Below are positions 56,042-64,000 of a stretch of DNA of 64,000 nucleotides, piece after piece. Under the pieces are notes generated by a model. It made no database searches and was not told the DNA's origin. It saw only the letters and a list, made by a program, of their open reading frames with translations. The first letter of the stretch is position 1. Every line of letters starts with the position of its first letter. Origin of the DNA: Gracilaria vermiculophylla (Eukaryota > Rhodophyta > Florideophyceae > Gracilariales > Gracilariaceae); contig JAHNZQ020000010.1 in the NCBI GenBank assembly GCA_019155205.2, positions 871,375 to 935,374 of the forward strand, written 5' to 3'. The translations under genes were made by a program, and so were the position numbers.

Positions 56042-58039
56042 ATGTCGCGCCGCCTCGCCGTCTCCCCCGTCACCGTCGCGTCCGCCATCTACTCCCCCGC
56101 CCCCGCTCCACCTTTCATCGACATGTCAGACCCCTCCTCTAAGCCAGCCTCCTTTGACGATCCCACCCAACCGCCGCTCTCGCCTACCCACCCCCCCTTC
56201 CCCCCTCAGCTTCAGCTCTCTCACCAATTTATCGTCCCCGCATCCCATCTCCAACAGCAGCTATCGCAACAACAGCTATCGCAACAACAGCTGTCTCAAC
56301 GACAGTTATCCGAACGGCAGTTATCCGAACGGCAGTTACCCCAACAGCCGCTACTCAAACAGCCACTACCCCAACAGCCGCTTCTTCAACATCCGATTAC
56401 CCAACGTTCGCTATCGCAACAGCAGCTTTCGCAACAGCAGCTTTCTCAACACCAGTTTTCTCAACAGCAGCTTTCGGAACAGCAGCTTTCGGAACAGCAG
56501 CTTTCGCAACAGCAGCTTTCGCAACAGCAGTTTTCGGAACCGCAGTTTTCGCAACAGCAGCTTTCGCAACAGCAGCTTTCGCAACAACAGCTTTCGCAAC
56601 GGCAGCTTTCGCAACAGCAGCTTTCGCAACAGCAGCTTTCGCAACAGCAGCTTTCGCATCAGCAGCTATTGCAACATCAGTTATCCCAGCAGCAAATACC
56701 ACGAAATCAGCTATCTCAAGAGCAGCTACCCAAAGAGCCGCTGTCACTGACCGCAAACCATCCCAACCAACAGTTCTCCTTCTCCGCGACTCCTCCCGAC
56801 GTGCCTCGTGAAACCATCAACTTCGACCTTTTCCATGATATTAGCCTCCCGATTGTGCAACACGCCGAAACGCACCCTGCAGTCCCTCCCCCCACGCCTT
56901 TTGCCCTTAATGCGTCTTCTGCGCCTGAACCCGACCCAGCCGCGACGGCAGCCGCAGCCGCAGCAGCCGCAGCTGCAGCCGCAGCAGCTGCCTCCCAGCC
57001 TTACAACCAGGGGCGCGAAATGGAGCCACCCACCACCACCGTCTCGTTTGGCGAGCGCGCGTTGCGCATCGCACCCTCCTCCACCACCATCGCCAAGCGT
57101 TCGACTGCGCGTGCGGAAACGCTCGACCAGAGTCTTTCGCCGCAGTCGGCGCCGGCGACAGGCGTACTTTCCAGCCTGGAGCGACGCAAGGCTCATCGTG
57201 CATATACACAAAAGTCGCGCAACAAGGTAAACTCGCGTTTCGAAGCCCTGCTGGACGCGTTGCCCACACCGCCGCCTCGTCTCAATCCGCGCTCCAAGGC
57301 GGAAATTCTGGAGTACGCCACGGAGACAGTGATTCGGCTGGCGGCGAAGAACAGCAAGTTGGAGCTCGGGCTGGCGCTCTCCAGCAGGACTCAGTTGCAG
57401 GCTTGGATACAAACAGAGACTCAGTCGGCGCGCACGCTGCGCGACGTATGTCTACCGGTGATGCGGCTATTCTGTATTGGGTTGGAGTGGACGGGTGCCG
57501 AAGCATGGGCGGTGGACTCGCGGCTACCCACCGAGAAGGCATCGCTGGCACAGGCGTGGACGTTTGTGCCTCCGCCCACGGGCCGACAACCGTCCCGCGA
57601 AGAACAGGAGCGCATTGCAGAGCTGACGGCTTTTTTGGATACCGCGCGTGGCAAGTGCTACGCCACGACGTCCAAGGAAGCAGTGGCTCTGGTGTACTGC
57701 TGCGGCAAGCCGGCGTGGCTCAGTTGCGAATACAGACATTACGAAGGCTTTGACGATCACGGATTCACAGCGGAGCGTACGCGCGTGGCGGCTAATTATG
57801 GGGTGACGGATGTGCTATTCTTGCCGCTGCTTCTTTACAACCATGTACAGATCGTGGTCACATTTTATAATATGAAATCAAGATCAGCTCGACAGAACGC
57901 AGAGCTTCAACCCATGGTGAACCCCAAGTCATCGTTGCGCGTGGCGCGGGAGACGATTGAGATTGTGGGTAAACGGTATGCACAACTGCCGGCTGTGGGA
58001 GTGTTTGCTGGTTGCACATATGGAGTGACTCGGTTCTGA
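56042..58039 (+). CDS. bHLH-like transcription factor with Gln-repeat N-terminus
   Basis: 665 residues from the ATG at 56,042 (an alternative in-frame ATG is at 56,123). Residues about 69-236 are a QQQLS pentapeptide array coded by a 15-bp minisatellite. An Ala tract lies near 300-318. Residues about 377-449 resemble a basic helix-loop-helix: RRKAHRAYTQKSRNK basic part, VNSRFEALLDALP helix 1, a loop, and SKAEILEYATETVIRLAA helix 2. The Glu that contacts E-boxes is not present (YTQKSR), so DNA specificity may differ. The C-terminal 215 residues (RLFCIGLEWTGAEAWAVDS to the end) form a globular domain of unknown type, perhaps GAF-like as in plant MYC proteins. Probable nuclear regulator. GC-rich, intronless, CpG-rich 5' flank. 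Confidence 0.82.
   Translation: MSRRLAVSPVTVASAIYSPAPAPPFIDMSDPSSKPASFDDPTQPPLSPTHPPFPPQLQLSHQFIVPASHLQQQLSQQQLSQQQLSQRQLSERQLSERQLPQQPLLKQPLPQQPLLQHPITQRSLSQQQLSQQQLSQHQFSQQQLSEQQLSEQQLSQQQLSQQQFSEPQFSQQQLSQQQLSQQQLSQRQLSQQQLSQQQLSQQQLSHQQLLQHQLSQQQIPRNQLSQEQLPKEPLSLTANHPNQQFSFSATPPDVPRETINFDLFHDISLPIVQHAETHPAVPPPTPFALNASSAPEPDPAATAAAAAAAAAAAAAAASQPYNQGREMEPPTTTVSFGERALRIAPSSTTIAKRSTARAETLDQSLSPQSAPATGVLSSLERRKAHRAYTQKSRNKVNSRFEALLDALPTPPPRLNPRSKAEILEYATETVIRLAAKNSKLELGLALSSRTQLQAWIQTETQSARTLRDVCLPVMRLFCIGLEWTGAEAWAVDSRLPTEKASLAQAWTFVPPPTGRQPSREEQERIAELTAFLDTARGKCYATTSKEAVALVYCCGKPAWLSCEYRHYEGFDDHGFTAERTRVAANYGVTDVLFLPLLLYNHVQIVVTFYNMKSRSARQNAELQPMVNPKSSLRVARETIEIVGKRYAQLPAVGVFAGCTYGVTRF
56255..56745 (+). 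repeat. 15-bp coding minisatellite
   Basis: About 30 imperfect copies of CAGCAGCTTTCGCAA or close variants, in frame and coding QQLSQ. The middle (56,330-56,410) is more diverged, the 3' half (56,410-56,660) more uniform. The opposite strand is also open because of the repeat, which is an artefact. Confidence 0.9.
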
Positions 58040-58085
58040 CAAAGATTGAATGCGTGCGTGTATAGCAATAACATAAAAGATACAA

Positions 58086-58091
58086 AATAAA
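58086..58091 (+). terminator. AATAAA polyadenylation signal of the bHLH-like gene
   Basis: AATAAA 47 bases after the stop codon, in AT-rich sequence. Position and sequence fit a eukaryotic poly(A) signal; use is not shown. Confidence 0.45.
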
Positions 58092-58636
58092 GCGGTGCGG
58101 CATTGTTTTGGAGGCCCTGCCACTGGCACCGAGCGCTATTAATAGTGTGTACTGAAAACTGTTGACAGAGAAACAAGGGACAGCTGAAACAAGAACATGG
58201 AACGCGTTAATGCTGACGTGAGGAGGAGCGTGGAAAGGGGTGAGTCTAGAGAGGTTATGAATTTTGTTTAATTGATGAACAGAAGAGGTGAAAAGAAGGG
58301 GGTACGATTAAACGAGGAAGAGCGAGGAACAGATGATGAGAAAAAGAGCGAGCGAGTGAGCGAGAGAGCGCATGCGGCCTGATTCCGACAACGCACTGAA
58401 GTTGATAGGCAACATAGAAGACGGCATGAATGTGAGTTTTTACAGTGAAGGAGGCTCCGCGCGGCGGCGCCGGGGTGGAGGGGGGGGATGGCGGTACAGT
58501 GAGACGCGGCGCGTAGCGCGGCGCTGTAAACGAATGGCGGCGCAGGGGGCGGTTAGCAACGCCCTGGACCAGAGAGTGCAGCATTATAGCGACGGTGCGC
58601 ATTGGCTGTGGCTGTGGCAGTGCGCGGGCGCGAACG

Positions 58637-59254
58637 TCACTGCTTGAACATCTTCTTCTTGGCTTGGTCCATGAACATCTTGCCGGCCTTCTGCTGCACC
58701 ACGGGGTCGTCCATCTTGCGGCGCAGCTTTTCGCCGAGCGCACCGCCTCTACCGCCTTTTGGCAGAGGCTGTGACGGCGGGACGGCTGAGGCAGGGATTG
58801 CAGGCGCGGCGGCCGCCGCGGCGGCCGGCGCGGCGGCAGGCGCGGCGGCAGGCGCGGCGGCAGGCGCAGCGGCAGGCGCAGCGGCAGGCGCAGCGGCAGG
58901 CGCAGCGGCAGGCGCAGCGGCAGGCGCAGCGGCAGGCGCAGCGGCGGGCGTGGTTTGCGCGGGCGGGTCATCGGCATGGTCCAGCAGCTTGGCTGCTTCG
59001 CGCAACAGCTTGTCCTTAACCGACTTCTTGAGCATGTTGGAAGTAAGCTCCGTCAAGGGTGGTGCCGGCGGCATCGGCGTCGGCGTCGGCGTCGGCAGCA
59101 ACGAGGCGCCGCACCATGTAAAAACCGACTCATCGCGGTTCGTGATGGCACTCCCCACTCTCACGCTGCGGCCTCGCTTGGCCCTGTCGAGGTACAGATG
59201 GTCACGGTCGCACTCTGCCCCCCAGCGGGCCTTGCTACGCGGCCACGTGACCAC
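58637..59254 (-). CDS. Ala/Pro-repeat protein of unknown function
   Basis: 205 residues if started at the ATG at 59,254; later in-frame ATGs at 59,074 or 59,036 would give 145 or 132 residues. Middle: MLKKSVKDKLLREAAKLLDH, a likely amphipathic helix, then about 15 AAP units coded by a GC-rich repeat (58,800-58,960). End: GEKLRRKMDDPVVQQKAGKM and KKKMFKQ, basic and helical. No family recognised. It converges with the bHLH-like gene and diverges from the NUMOD3 gene. The N-terminal 60 residues have a simple (PT)n stretch and may not be translated. The AAP run also leaves the opposite strand open, so the call rests on the non-repeat C-terminus. Confidence 0.5.
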   Translation of the reverse strand: MVTWPRSKARWGAECDRDHLYLDRAKRGRSVRVGSAITNRDESVFTWCGASLLPTPTPTPMPPAPPLTELTSNMLKKSVKDKLLREAAKLLDHADDPPAQTTPAAAPAAAPAAAPAAAPAAAPAAAPAAAPAAAPAAAPAAAPAAAAAAAPAIPASAVPPSQPLPKGGRGGALGEKLRRKMDDPVVQQKAGKMFMDQAKKKMFKQ

Positions 59255-59491
59255 TAATACAGGTCACCACGCCCTAATGCCACGTTGCCACGGTACAACG
59301 TCTCCAAGCTGCGACGATACCACGTTTCACACGCTGCCATGCCTCCACATGGAAAGCAACCACAATGCCACGCAGCATAGCTGGCCAGCAGCTGACGTCG
59401 TCGCGGCTGCACCTCCGCATGCCGCGAAGCGTATCTCGGCGCCGCGGAGCAGGCACAGCGCGCTCAGCCGACCGCTGCGCGCAGCGCGATC
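59255..59491. promoter_or_regulatory. Short divergent promoter region
   Basis: 237 bases between the start codons of the Ala/Pro-repeat gene (minus) and the NUMOD3 gene (plus). Contains several CCACG/CCACGT-like words (for example near 59,280-59,330). A shared bidirectional promoter is an inference from the spacing. Confidence 0.35.
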
Positions 59492-61006
59492 ATGTCGCCG
59501 TCGCGAACCGCGCTCTTCGTGCCCGTCGCGCTGCGCGCGCCGTCCCCGTCCCCGTCGCCCCCGCCGGCGCTGCCGCGCCACGCCTCTGTCACGTCGCGCC
59601 GTCCGCGTGCCGTCATTGTCTCGCATCCGCCGTCACAGCCCTCCCAACCGCTGCCGCCGCCGCAGGCATTCCTGCCGCCACCTCCACCGTCACCGCCACC
59701 GCCACCGCCGCCGCCGCCGCCTCCGCTGGTCACCGCCCGCCGCGGCCGCAAGCACACGCCGGAGAGTCGCCGCAAAATTGCCGTCGCCAACCGCGGCAAT
59801 GTACCATGGAACAAGGGCCGCCCGCACTCAGATGAGACGCGTCGCAAGATTGCCGAAAACACCCGCAAGGCCATGCTTAAGCCGGAGATGCGCCAGCTCC
59901 TACGCGCGCGAGCTACCGGCCGCCGCCACTCCGAGCTCACCAAGATGAAGATTCGCCGCTCGGCCCGATCCGCGCGCCACCACTCGCAGCCGTCCATCCG
60001 CCGCACCCGCCGCGTCCCGCTGCCATTCGTCTTTGACCCATGCGCAGTGCGCCGCCTGCACGAATCCATCTCACAGCAAATTGACGCCACCTTCCCGCGC
60101 ACTTCTACCGACAATCGCTACTCTGTGTCCGCCGGCCGGGCCCTGTCCGATGCAACTCGCGCAAAGCTAAGCCGTAGAATCAAGCAAATGTGGAGTGATC
60201 CTGACTACCGCGCCCGCGTTACCCGTGGTGTGCAGCAGCGCCAGCAAATGCTTCTGGCTCAGCGCAAGGCCAACCCCACCCCCAAACCCAAACCGTCGTC
60301 CAACACCTCGAGCCCTGCATCGCGCCGCGACCGCTCTTCTCGCCGCCATTCGCCAGAACTGCCCGCGCAGGTCCCCCCGCACCCAGCGTCCCCTGCTATC
60401 GACCACGACATTGACATTCTGTTGCGTGCGGACGACCTCGACGGCATCACTATGGACGATTTGGGCATTACCGACATTCACCAGGAAGGCATTATTCTTC
60501 CCTCCGTTCCATTATCGCCCTCCTTCTTCACACCTAATCTGTCACAGTCTCCACCCAGTACGCCCCACAACTACCCCGCTTCACCCGCTGCTATCCCACA
60601 GTCCCAAGGTTGTGAGCAACCATCCCACTCCCAATCCCTGGATCTCGACTGGATGTTGCATCCGACCGACGGCTTTGCAATCGTTACCGAACAACAACAA
60701 CAGAACTCGGACCAACACGATTCCGAACACCAATCCCTTTCCAAGGTCCCCATCTCTCCACATCTCGACGCATATGAGTCGCCCGATTCCTTAAAAGTGT
60801 GTCGCGAAATGACCCATCTTGCCACCGTAAGTGTTCTGTCCGTCCCGGATCAACCGCTTCAACTATCGAGCATTGACCCCTCGGAGCCCTTTGATGATAC
60901 CGACCTCTTTGCTGCCGGTCCGCCTTCTCTCAATGTATCGCCAACTGCCTCGGATGTTGCTTCCAAGCCTCTGTTATTCAAACCCTCCGTCGATGACATT
61001 TTTTAA
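59492..61006 (+). CDS. NUMOD3-repeat protein, probable DNA-binding
   Basis: 504 residues. Residues 1-80 are Ser/Pro-rich with a run of about 11 prolines. From 83 on come four NUMOD3-like segments: GRKHTPESRRKIAVANRGN (about 83-103), KGRPHSDETRRKIAENTRKA (about 107-130), TGRRHSELTKMKIRRSAR (about 142-160) and AGRALSDATRAKLSRRIKQM (about 213-235). NUMOD3 is a short DNA-binding motif known from homing endonucleases (GIY-YIG and HNH) and also found in plant and algal nuclear proteins. No nuclease motif is visible. Residues 300-504 are Ser/Pro/Gln-rich and acidic (ILLRADDLDGITMDDLGITD), like an activation domain. Hence a sequence-specific nuclear regulator is possible but unproven. Start chosen as the first ATG of the frame. 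Confidence 0.75.
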   Translation: MSPSRTALFVPVALRAPSPSPSPPPALPRHASVTSRRPRAVIVSHPPSQPSQPLPPPQAFLPPPPPSPPPPPPPPPPPLVTARRGRKHTPESRRKIAVANRGNVPWNKGRPHSDETRRKIAENTRKAMLKPEMRQLLRARATGRRHSELTKMKIRRSARSARHHSQPSIRRTRRVPLPFVFDPCAVRRLHESISQQIDATFPRTSTDNRYSVSAGRALSDATRAKLSRRIKQMWSDPDYRARVTRGVQQRQQMLLAQRKANPTPKPKPSSNTSSPASRRDRSSRRHSPELPAQVPPHPASPAIDHDIDILLRADDLDGITMDDLGITDIHQEGIILPSVPLSPSFFTPNLSQSPPSTPHNYPASPAAIPQSQGCEQPSHSQSLDLDWMLHPTDGFAIVTEQQQQNSDQHDSEHQSLSKVPISPHLDAYESPDSLKVCREMTHLATVSVLSVPDQPLQLSSIDPSEPFDDTDLFAAGPPSLNVSPTASDVASKPLLFKPSVDDIF

Positions 61007-61706
61007 ACGCTCAACCTGTGGCTCTGAGCCTGCTTGCTACCGTGTCCCAGCAAATAGAGCGTGCTCTGCCGTCTTGGTCTCTACATCGCCCGGGTACGGC
61101 GTTTTGCTCGCTGTGTACCCTGCGGTGGGGGTGAGCCACATTCGAGCGCATTTTGTCTACCCGTTCGCTCCGCACAAACTTGCAATGTGTTTCGTCTCAT
61201 TGCTTTCATGTTTTCAATGAGTTATCGCGCTTGTTGAGGAGAGCGACTTTTTTGTATGGTCGGTTACTGGGCTTGGGCTTGGGCTGGCGTACCCAGCTTC
61301 TCGAGTTCCTCAATGTGGGACCCGTATGTACGTGCCTGACGACGCATGTCTCGATGCGCTCCTCATCGCAATGACCTTCTCCATTTGACTCGCTTCAATT
61401 GTTTGGCAGAGTGATGAGATAAACGGCGTGTGGGTTGGGGAGCGTGTGCGGCCCTGTCAGAGAAATTCGGTTACATCCGATTCTTTTCACGAGGCACAAT
61501 TGTTTGCTTGTGCAGTATGTGTAAAGTAGGCTGGCATGGAATTGTCGCGAGCGCTCGTGTCGGTGAGCAGCTGTCGTTGATAAAGCGCTGTCGTTGTATT
61601 AATGCACACAGCAGTGAGTTTACTCCGATGACTAACATTCTTCGTGTTTTACGCTGGGCGCGGGGTCCATGGTAGATCACGCCCAACTGATAGTTTTTTG
61701 AAGTGG
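61007..61706. other. 3' flank of the NUMOD3 gene, no gene supported
   Basis: GC-moderate sequence with short frames only (61,153-61,374, 61,430-61,675). Probably the 3' untranslated regions of the convergent neighbours. Confidence 0.5.
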
Positions 61707-61955
61707 TTATCGGTTATCGGTTAAATTACTGATCAAGCTCGCAAGAAGCGAATCGCTGTCTTCAGATTGAATACGCGTCTCGAAGTGCCCCTCCTCTCTC
61801 CACACGTTGATCAGTGCATATTCAGACGCACAGTCAGGCGACAGGAACACAAAATAGGGTGCAAGGGGTTTACAAGAATCGCATTTTATCCCTAGGACTG
61901 ATTCTATAGGTACGGTAGGTGTCAGCATCACCATGTAGAGAACGAAAATAGGCAC
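61707..61955 (-). CDS. Small hypothetical ORF, 82 codons
   Basis: Minus frame with even composition and no low complexity (KCDSCKPLAPYFVFLSPDC, then INVWREEGHFETRIQ). It lies 61 bases downstream of the VAP-like stop codon on the same strand. It could be a small protein, a 3' exon, or chance. No domain recognised. Confidence 0.25.
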   Translation of the reverse strand: MPIFVLYMVMLTPTVPIESVLGIKCDSCKPLAPYFVFLSPDCASEYALINVWREEGHFETRIQSEDSDSLLASLISNLTDNR

Positions 61956-62016
61956 AACACCGTCGTGCTACACTCGTAACACTCTGTACACCTTCTACAT
62001 ACAATGAAAACAAAAC

Positions 62017-63555
62017 TCAAACAAGCAACTGCAAGAGAGCACCAGAGATAATAGCCATGATAGCAATCTGCGCAAACGGAAGTCTGGAATTCTCGCTAAC
62101 TTCATACGTCACATCGTGTGCAGGGCTGGTTGCCATTCTCGCGTCGCTTAGCCTGTGACGCGCTTCGCGAAGTTGCAGCTTGACGGCGTCGATTTTGCGC
62201 TGGCGGTCCTCGATTCCCTTGGCGATCTGCTCCGCCCGTTCGTTGGCAATGCGCCTCCTCGTTCGTTCGTCCATCTTGTGCACGGTGATTTTCGGAGCGG
62301 TGCGCATTTCGAGCACGCGAGTTCTCTGAAATTCCGGCGACATGTAGTCGATTTCCTGGTCGTTATCTGTAACAGATGTCACGGTTTTTTGCGTGGGTGG
62401 CTGGTTGGATTGCGCGTCTGCCTCGTGCGTGGTTTGGGTTGATGAGGGTGAAGGCTCTTGTTGTTCAGGTGGGGGGGCCAGGCGAGGCTGATCTCGAGGC
62501 GTGGACTCAGGCTCTGGTAGATTCACATCTGGAGTGTGTATGGTCACGACTTCTTCGGTACTGGCGACCTCCGTCAGATTTGCGGGAGACTCAGGCACCT
62601 GAGGCGGGGCAGAGGCGGGCGGGGGTGGCGGCAGCGGCAACTCCCGTTTGGGCGGAGGTGGAGGAGGGGCCTGGCGCATCGGTGGTGGTGGTGGAGGCGG
62701 GGCTTGACGCTTCGGAGGTGGGGGCAGTGGAGCCTCACGCGTCGGAGGAGGGGGCGGCGGAGCCTCACGCGTCGGAGGAGGGGGCGGCGGAGCCTCACGC
62801 TTCGTTGGTGGCGGTGATGGCGGTGGTGGTGCCTCGCGGTTCGGAGGTGGCGGCAATGGTGCTTCGGGCTGCGTAGGTGGTGACGGAAGAACTTGACGCG
62901 TTGGAGGCGGCGGGGCAGCTGCTGCAGGCGATGTAGAGCGATTTTGCTCGAGAGGAACTTCGAGCCGTTGAACGGTTTCGGATTCCGCGCGAACGGAAGG
63001 CTGAATTAAAGTTGTTGTTTCTGTTGGCGTTTCATCGACGGGCTGGTGCATCTCCGCAGGTGAGTCGCTTTGAGTGGCAGGAAGCTTTCCTGATGGGATG
63101 GAAACCGAGTTTGATCCAGACGGCTCAGCGTCATGCAGCATTTGTAACGAGACTGTCATTTTCTTCTTGAATATCTTATCTTCAGGTACGTCAGACCAAA
63201 AATCCATGATAGACTCGTACCCGTGAAAATTAGTGATTTTGTGAGCATCTGAAGATGGGCCAAGTGAAATGCGATTCAGCGCGACTACCATGAGTAAGAA
63301 GCGATCGGAACATTGTTCAATATCTTCCGGAACGGTTTTGAAGGCCTGTTGATCGATTTCGATGGCGATTTGTTGCGCTGGCTGTAGAATCAAAGCGTTT
63401 GGACGCACGCAGTACCGCTTGAGGTTTGTGGTCTTGACCTTGTAGGCTATGGGGGAGGAGAACACATTTTTCAAGTAGACATATGTAGCCGTCTGTCTAT
63501 TAAGGACAATTTGGAACGTCAGGTGGCGCGGCGAGACCGAAACAAGCTCGTCCAT
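62017..63555 (-). CDS. VAP-family protein: MSP domain, proline-rich linker, coiled coil, C-terminal anchor
   Basis: 512 residues, from the ATG at 63,555. Residues 4-130 are a major-sperm-protein domain: VSPRHLTFQIVLNRQTATYV, YKVKTTNLKRYCVRPNAL (the VAP signature) and DRFLLMVVAL, where human VAPs have KFMVQ at the FFAT-binding face. Residues about 215-330 are a proline-rich linker built of P-P-P-x-R-[EQ]-A repeats. Residues about 425-480 are a charged coiled coil (RRIANERAEQIAKGIEDRQR). The last 20 residues (FAQIAIMAIISGALLQLLV) form one membrane segment at the very C-terminus. VAPs sit in the ER membrane and tether FFAT-motif proteins at contact sites. Usual length is 240-300, so the long linker is unusual; its SH3/WW/EVH1-like motifs could recruit actin or signalling proteins. 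Confidence 0.9.
   Translation of the reverse strand: MDELVSVSPRHLTFQIVLNRQTATYVYLKNVFSSPIAYKVKTTNLKRYCVRPNALILQPAQQIAIEIDQQAFKTVPEDIEQCSDRFLLMVVALNRISLGPSSDAHKITNFHGYESIMDFWSDVPEDKIFKKKMTVSLQMLHDAEPSGSNSVSIPSGKLPATQSDSPAEMHQPVDETPTETTTLIQPSVRAESETVQRLEVPLEQNRSTSPAAAAPPPPTRQVLPSPPTQPEAPLPPPPNREAPPPPSPPPTKREAPPPPPPTREAPPPPPPTREAPLPPPPKRQAPPPPPPPMRQAPPPPPPKRELPLPPPPPASAPPQVPESPANLTEVASTEEVVTIHTPDVNLPEPESTPRDQPRLAPPPEQQEPSPSSTQTTHEADAQSNQPPTQKTVTSVTDNDQEIDYMSPEFQRTRVLEMRTAPKITVHKMDERTRRRIANERAEQIAKGIEDRQRKIDAVKLQLREARHRLSDARMATSPAHDVTYEVSENSRLPFAQIAIMAIISGALLQLLV
62640..62860 (-). repeat. Proline-codon repeat in the VAP-like gene
   Basis: Imperfect 27-36 bp units coding P-P-P-P-P-T-R-E-A-type repeats; two adjacent units near 62,735-62,800 are almost identical. 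The opposite strand is open through it (62,376-62,876), which is an artefact. Confidence 0.7.
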
Positions 63556-64000
63556 GGTGGACGATGAGCCGATGTCGCCCGCGAGAGGTGCTCCCGTGGG
63601 AAACGATAAAACCGTTGTCCAAGGAGAAACGCTGAGCGATGCTCGTGCTGTTTACTGTCTGACTACGCAACGGTCAACCTTTTGTGAGCACCGTTCTGGG
63701 TCCCAGCTTACAGAATTTAACCACGTGTTCAGATACATGAGAAGAGCAGCCTCCATTAGAGCATCTCCTCCAGTGTTCGAAGCAAATCCACAAATCAGCA
63801 AAATTTTTAAACACTTGTGCAGTACTTATTGGCTGGGCTATGCTATGAGTTTTGCTAGAATGCTAAAAAAAAGACGTTTTCCACCAGCAATCTCCAACTA
63901 CAGTATCCCAGTCCACAGAAATATATATTTTTTTCAAGCAGATGCTACTTTTGTCCACTATGGATGGCATCTGGTTTGATTAAAGGGTAAAAGACTACAT
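63556..64000 (+). other. 5' flank of the VAP-like gene; weak open frame
   Basis: A plus-strand frame of 141 codons (63,554-63,979) starts at an ATG overlapping the VAP-like start codon. Composition changes to AT-rich after 63,720. No domain recognised. A divergent gene with a first exon here is possible but I do not call it. Confidence 0.3.

Noticed and set aside
56397..56756. Minus-strand open frames of Ala/Val/Lys or Arg/Lys/Leu repeats opposite the minisatellite
   Set aside because: They exist only because the 15-bp repeat has no stop in any frame; the plus frame extends far beyond the repeat into a domain.
58602..59948. 448-codon plus-strand frame across the Ala/Pro-repeat gene and the start of the NUMOD3 gene
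   Set aside because: Composition is an artefact of GC-rich repeats; it overlaps two better-supported genes in other frames.
62376..62876. Plus-strand Val/Glu/Ala-rich frame of 166 codons
   Set aside because: Shadow of the proline repeat in the VAP-like gene on the opposite strand.
63554..63979. Plus-strand 141-codon frame divergent from the VAP-like gene
   Set aside because: Begins on top of the VAP-like start codon, has no recognisable domain and becomes AT-rich half way.
1..64000. CRISPR arrays, bacterial operons, rRNA genes
   Set aside because: No regularly spaced direct repeats with unique spacers, no ribosome-binding-site-led gene strings and no rRNA-like sequence were seen.

Overview
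The window is nuclear DNA of a eukaryote. Bases 1 to about 55,600 are mostly decayed transposable elements nested in one another. Bases 55,700 to 63,560 are a GC-rich gene island with four long uninterrupted reading frames. Intronless, compact, CpG-rich genes, Pro/Gln/Ala-rich proteins, chromodomain Ty3/Gypsy elements and a PiggyBac-like transposase family would fit a florideophyte red alga such as Chondrus. That assignment is an inference; the sequence does not prove it. There is one 100-base assembly gap (26,223-26,322).

Layout. (1) 1-5,492: a Ty1/Copia element with both LTRs (the window opens 8 bases inside the 5' LTR) and broken gag, protease, integrase, RT and RNase H. (2) 7,652-29,421: Gypsy-1, about 11 kb, plus strand, split by Gypsy-2 (16,986-27,777, minus strand). 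Both have matching LTRs and near-perfect 5-bp target duplications. (3) 29,427-34,759: a Tc1-like transposon relic, a probable Gypsy RT scrap and a PiggyBac-like transposase relic. (4) 34,765-40,283: Gypsy-3, a 5.5-kb internally deleted relative of Gypsy-2 with two 553-bp LTRs and a perfect GCTAT duplication. (5) 40,284-43,660: a Tc1 scrap and a second PiggyBac-like relic. (6) 43,665-46,171: a different chromodomain Gypsy (Gypsy-4), truncated. (7) 46,172-49,341: a Tc1-like element, itself interrupted by a solo LTR of the Gypsy-1 type. (8) 49,342-55,690: AT-rich DNA with no gene I can support, including a telomere-like CCCCTAA patch.

Gene island: a bHLH-like regulator with a glutamine minisatellite (+), an Ala/Pro-repeat protein (-), a NUMOD3-repeat protein (+) and a VAP-family tail-anchored ER protein with a proline-rich linker (-). 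They alternate in strand. The second and third diverge from a 237-bp spacer.

The most interesting signal is in the two full-length Gypsy copies. Each carries more than 3 kb between the integrase/chromodomain and the 3' LTR where protein-like sequence lies on the strand opposite gag-pol. In Gypsy-2 this antisense frame runs for about 2.7 kb and contains what may be an OTU-like cysteine-protease region. Gypsy-3 has lost this segment together with RNase H and integrase.
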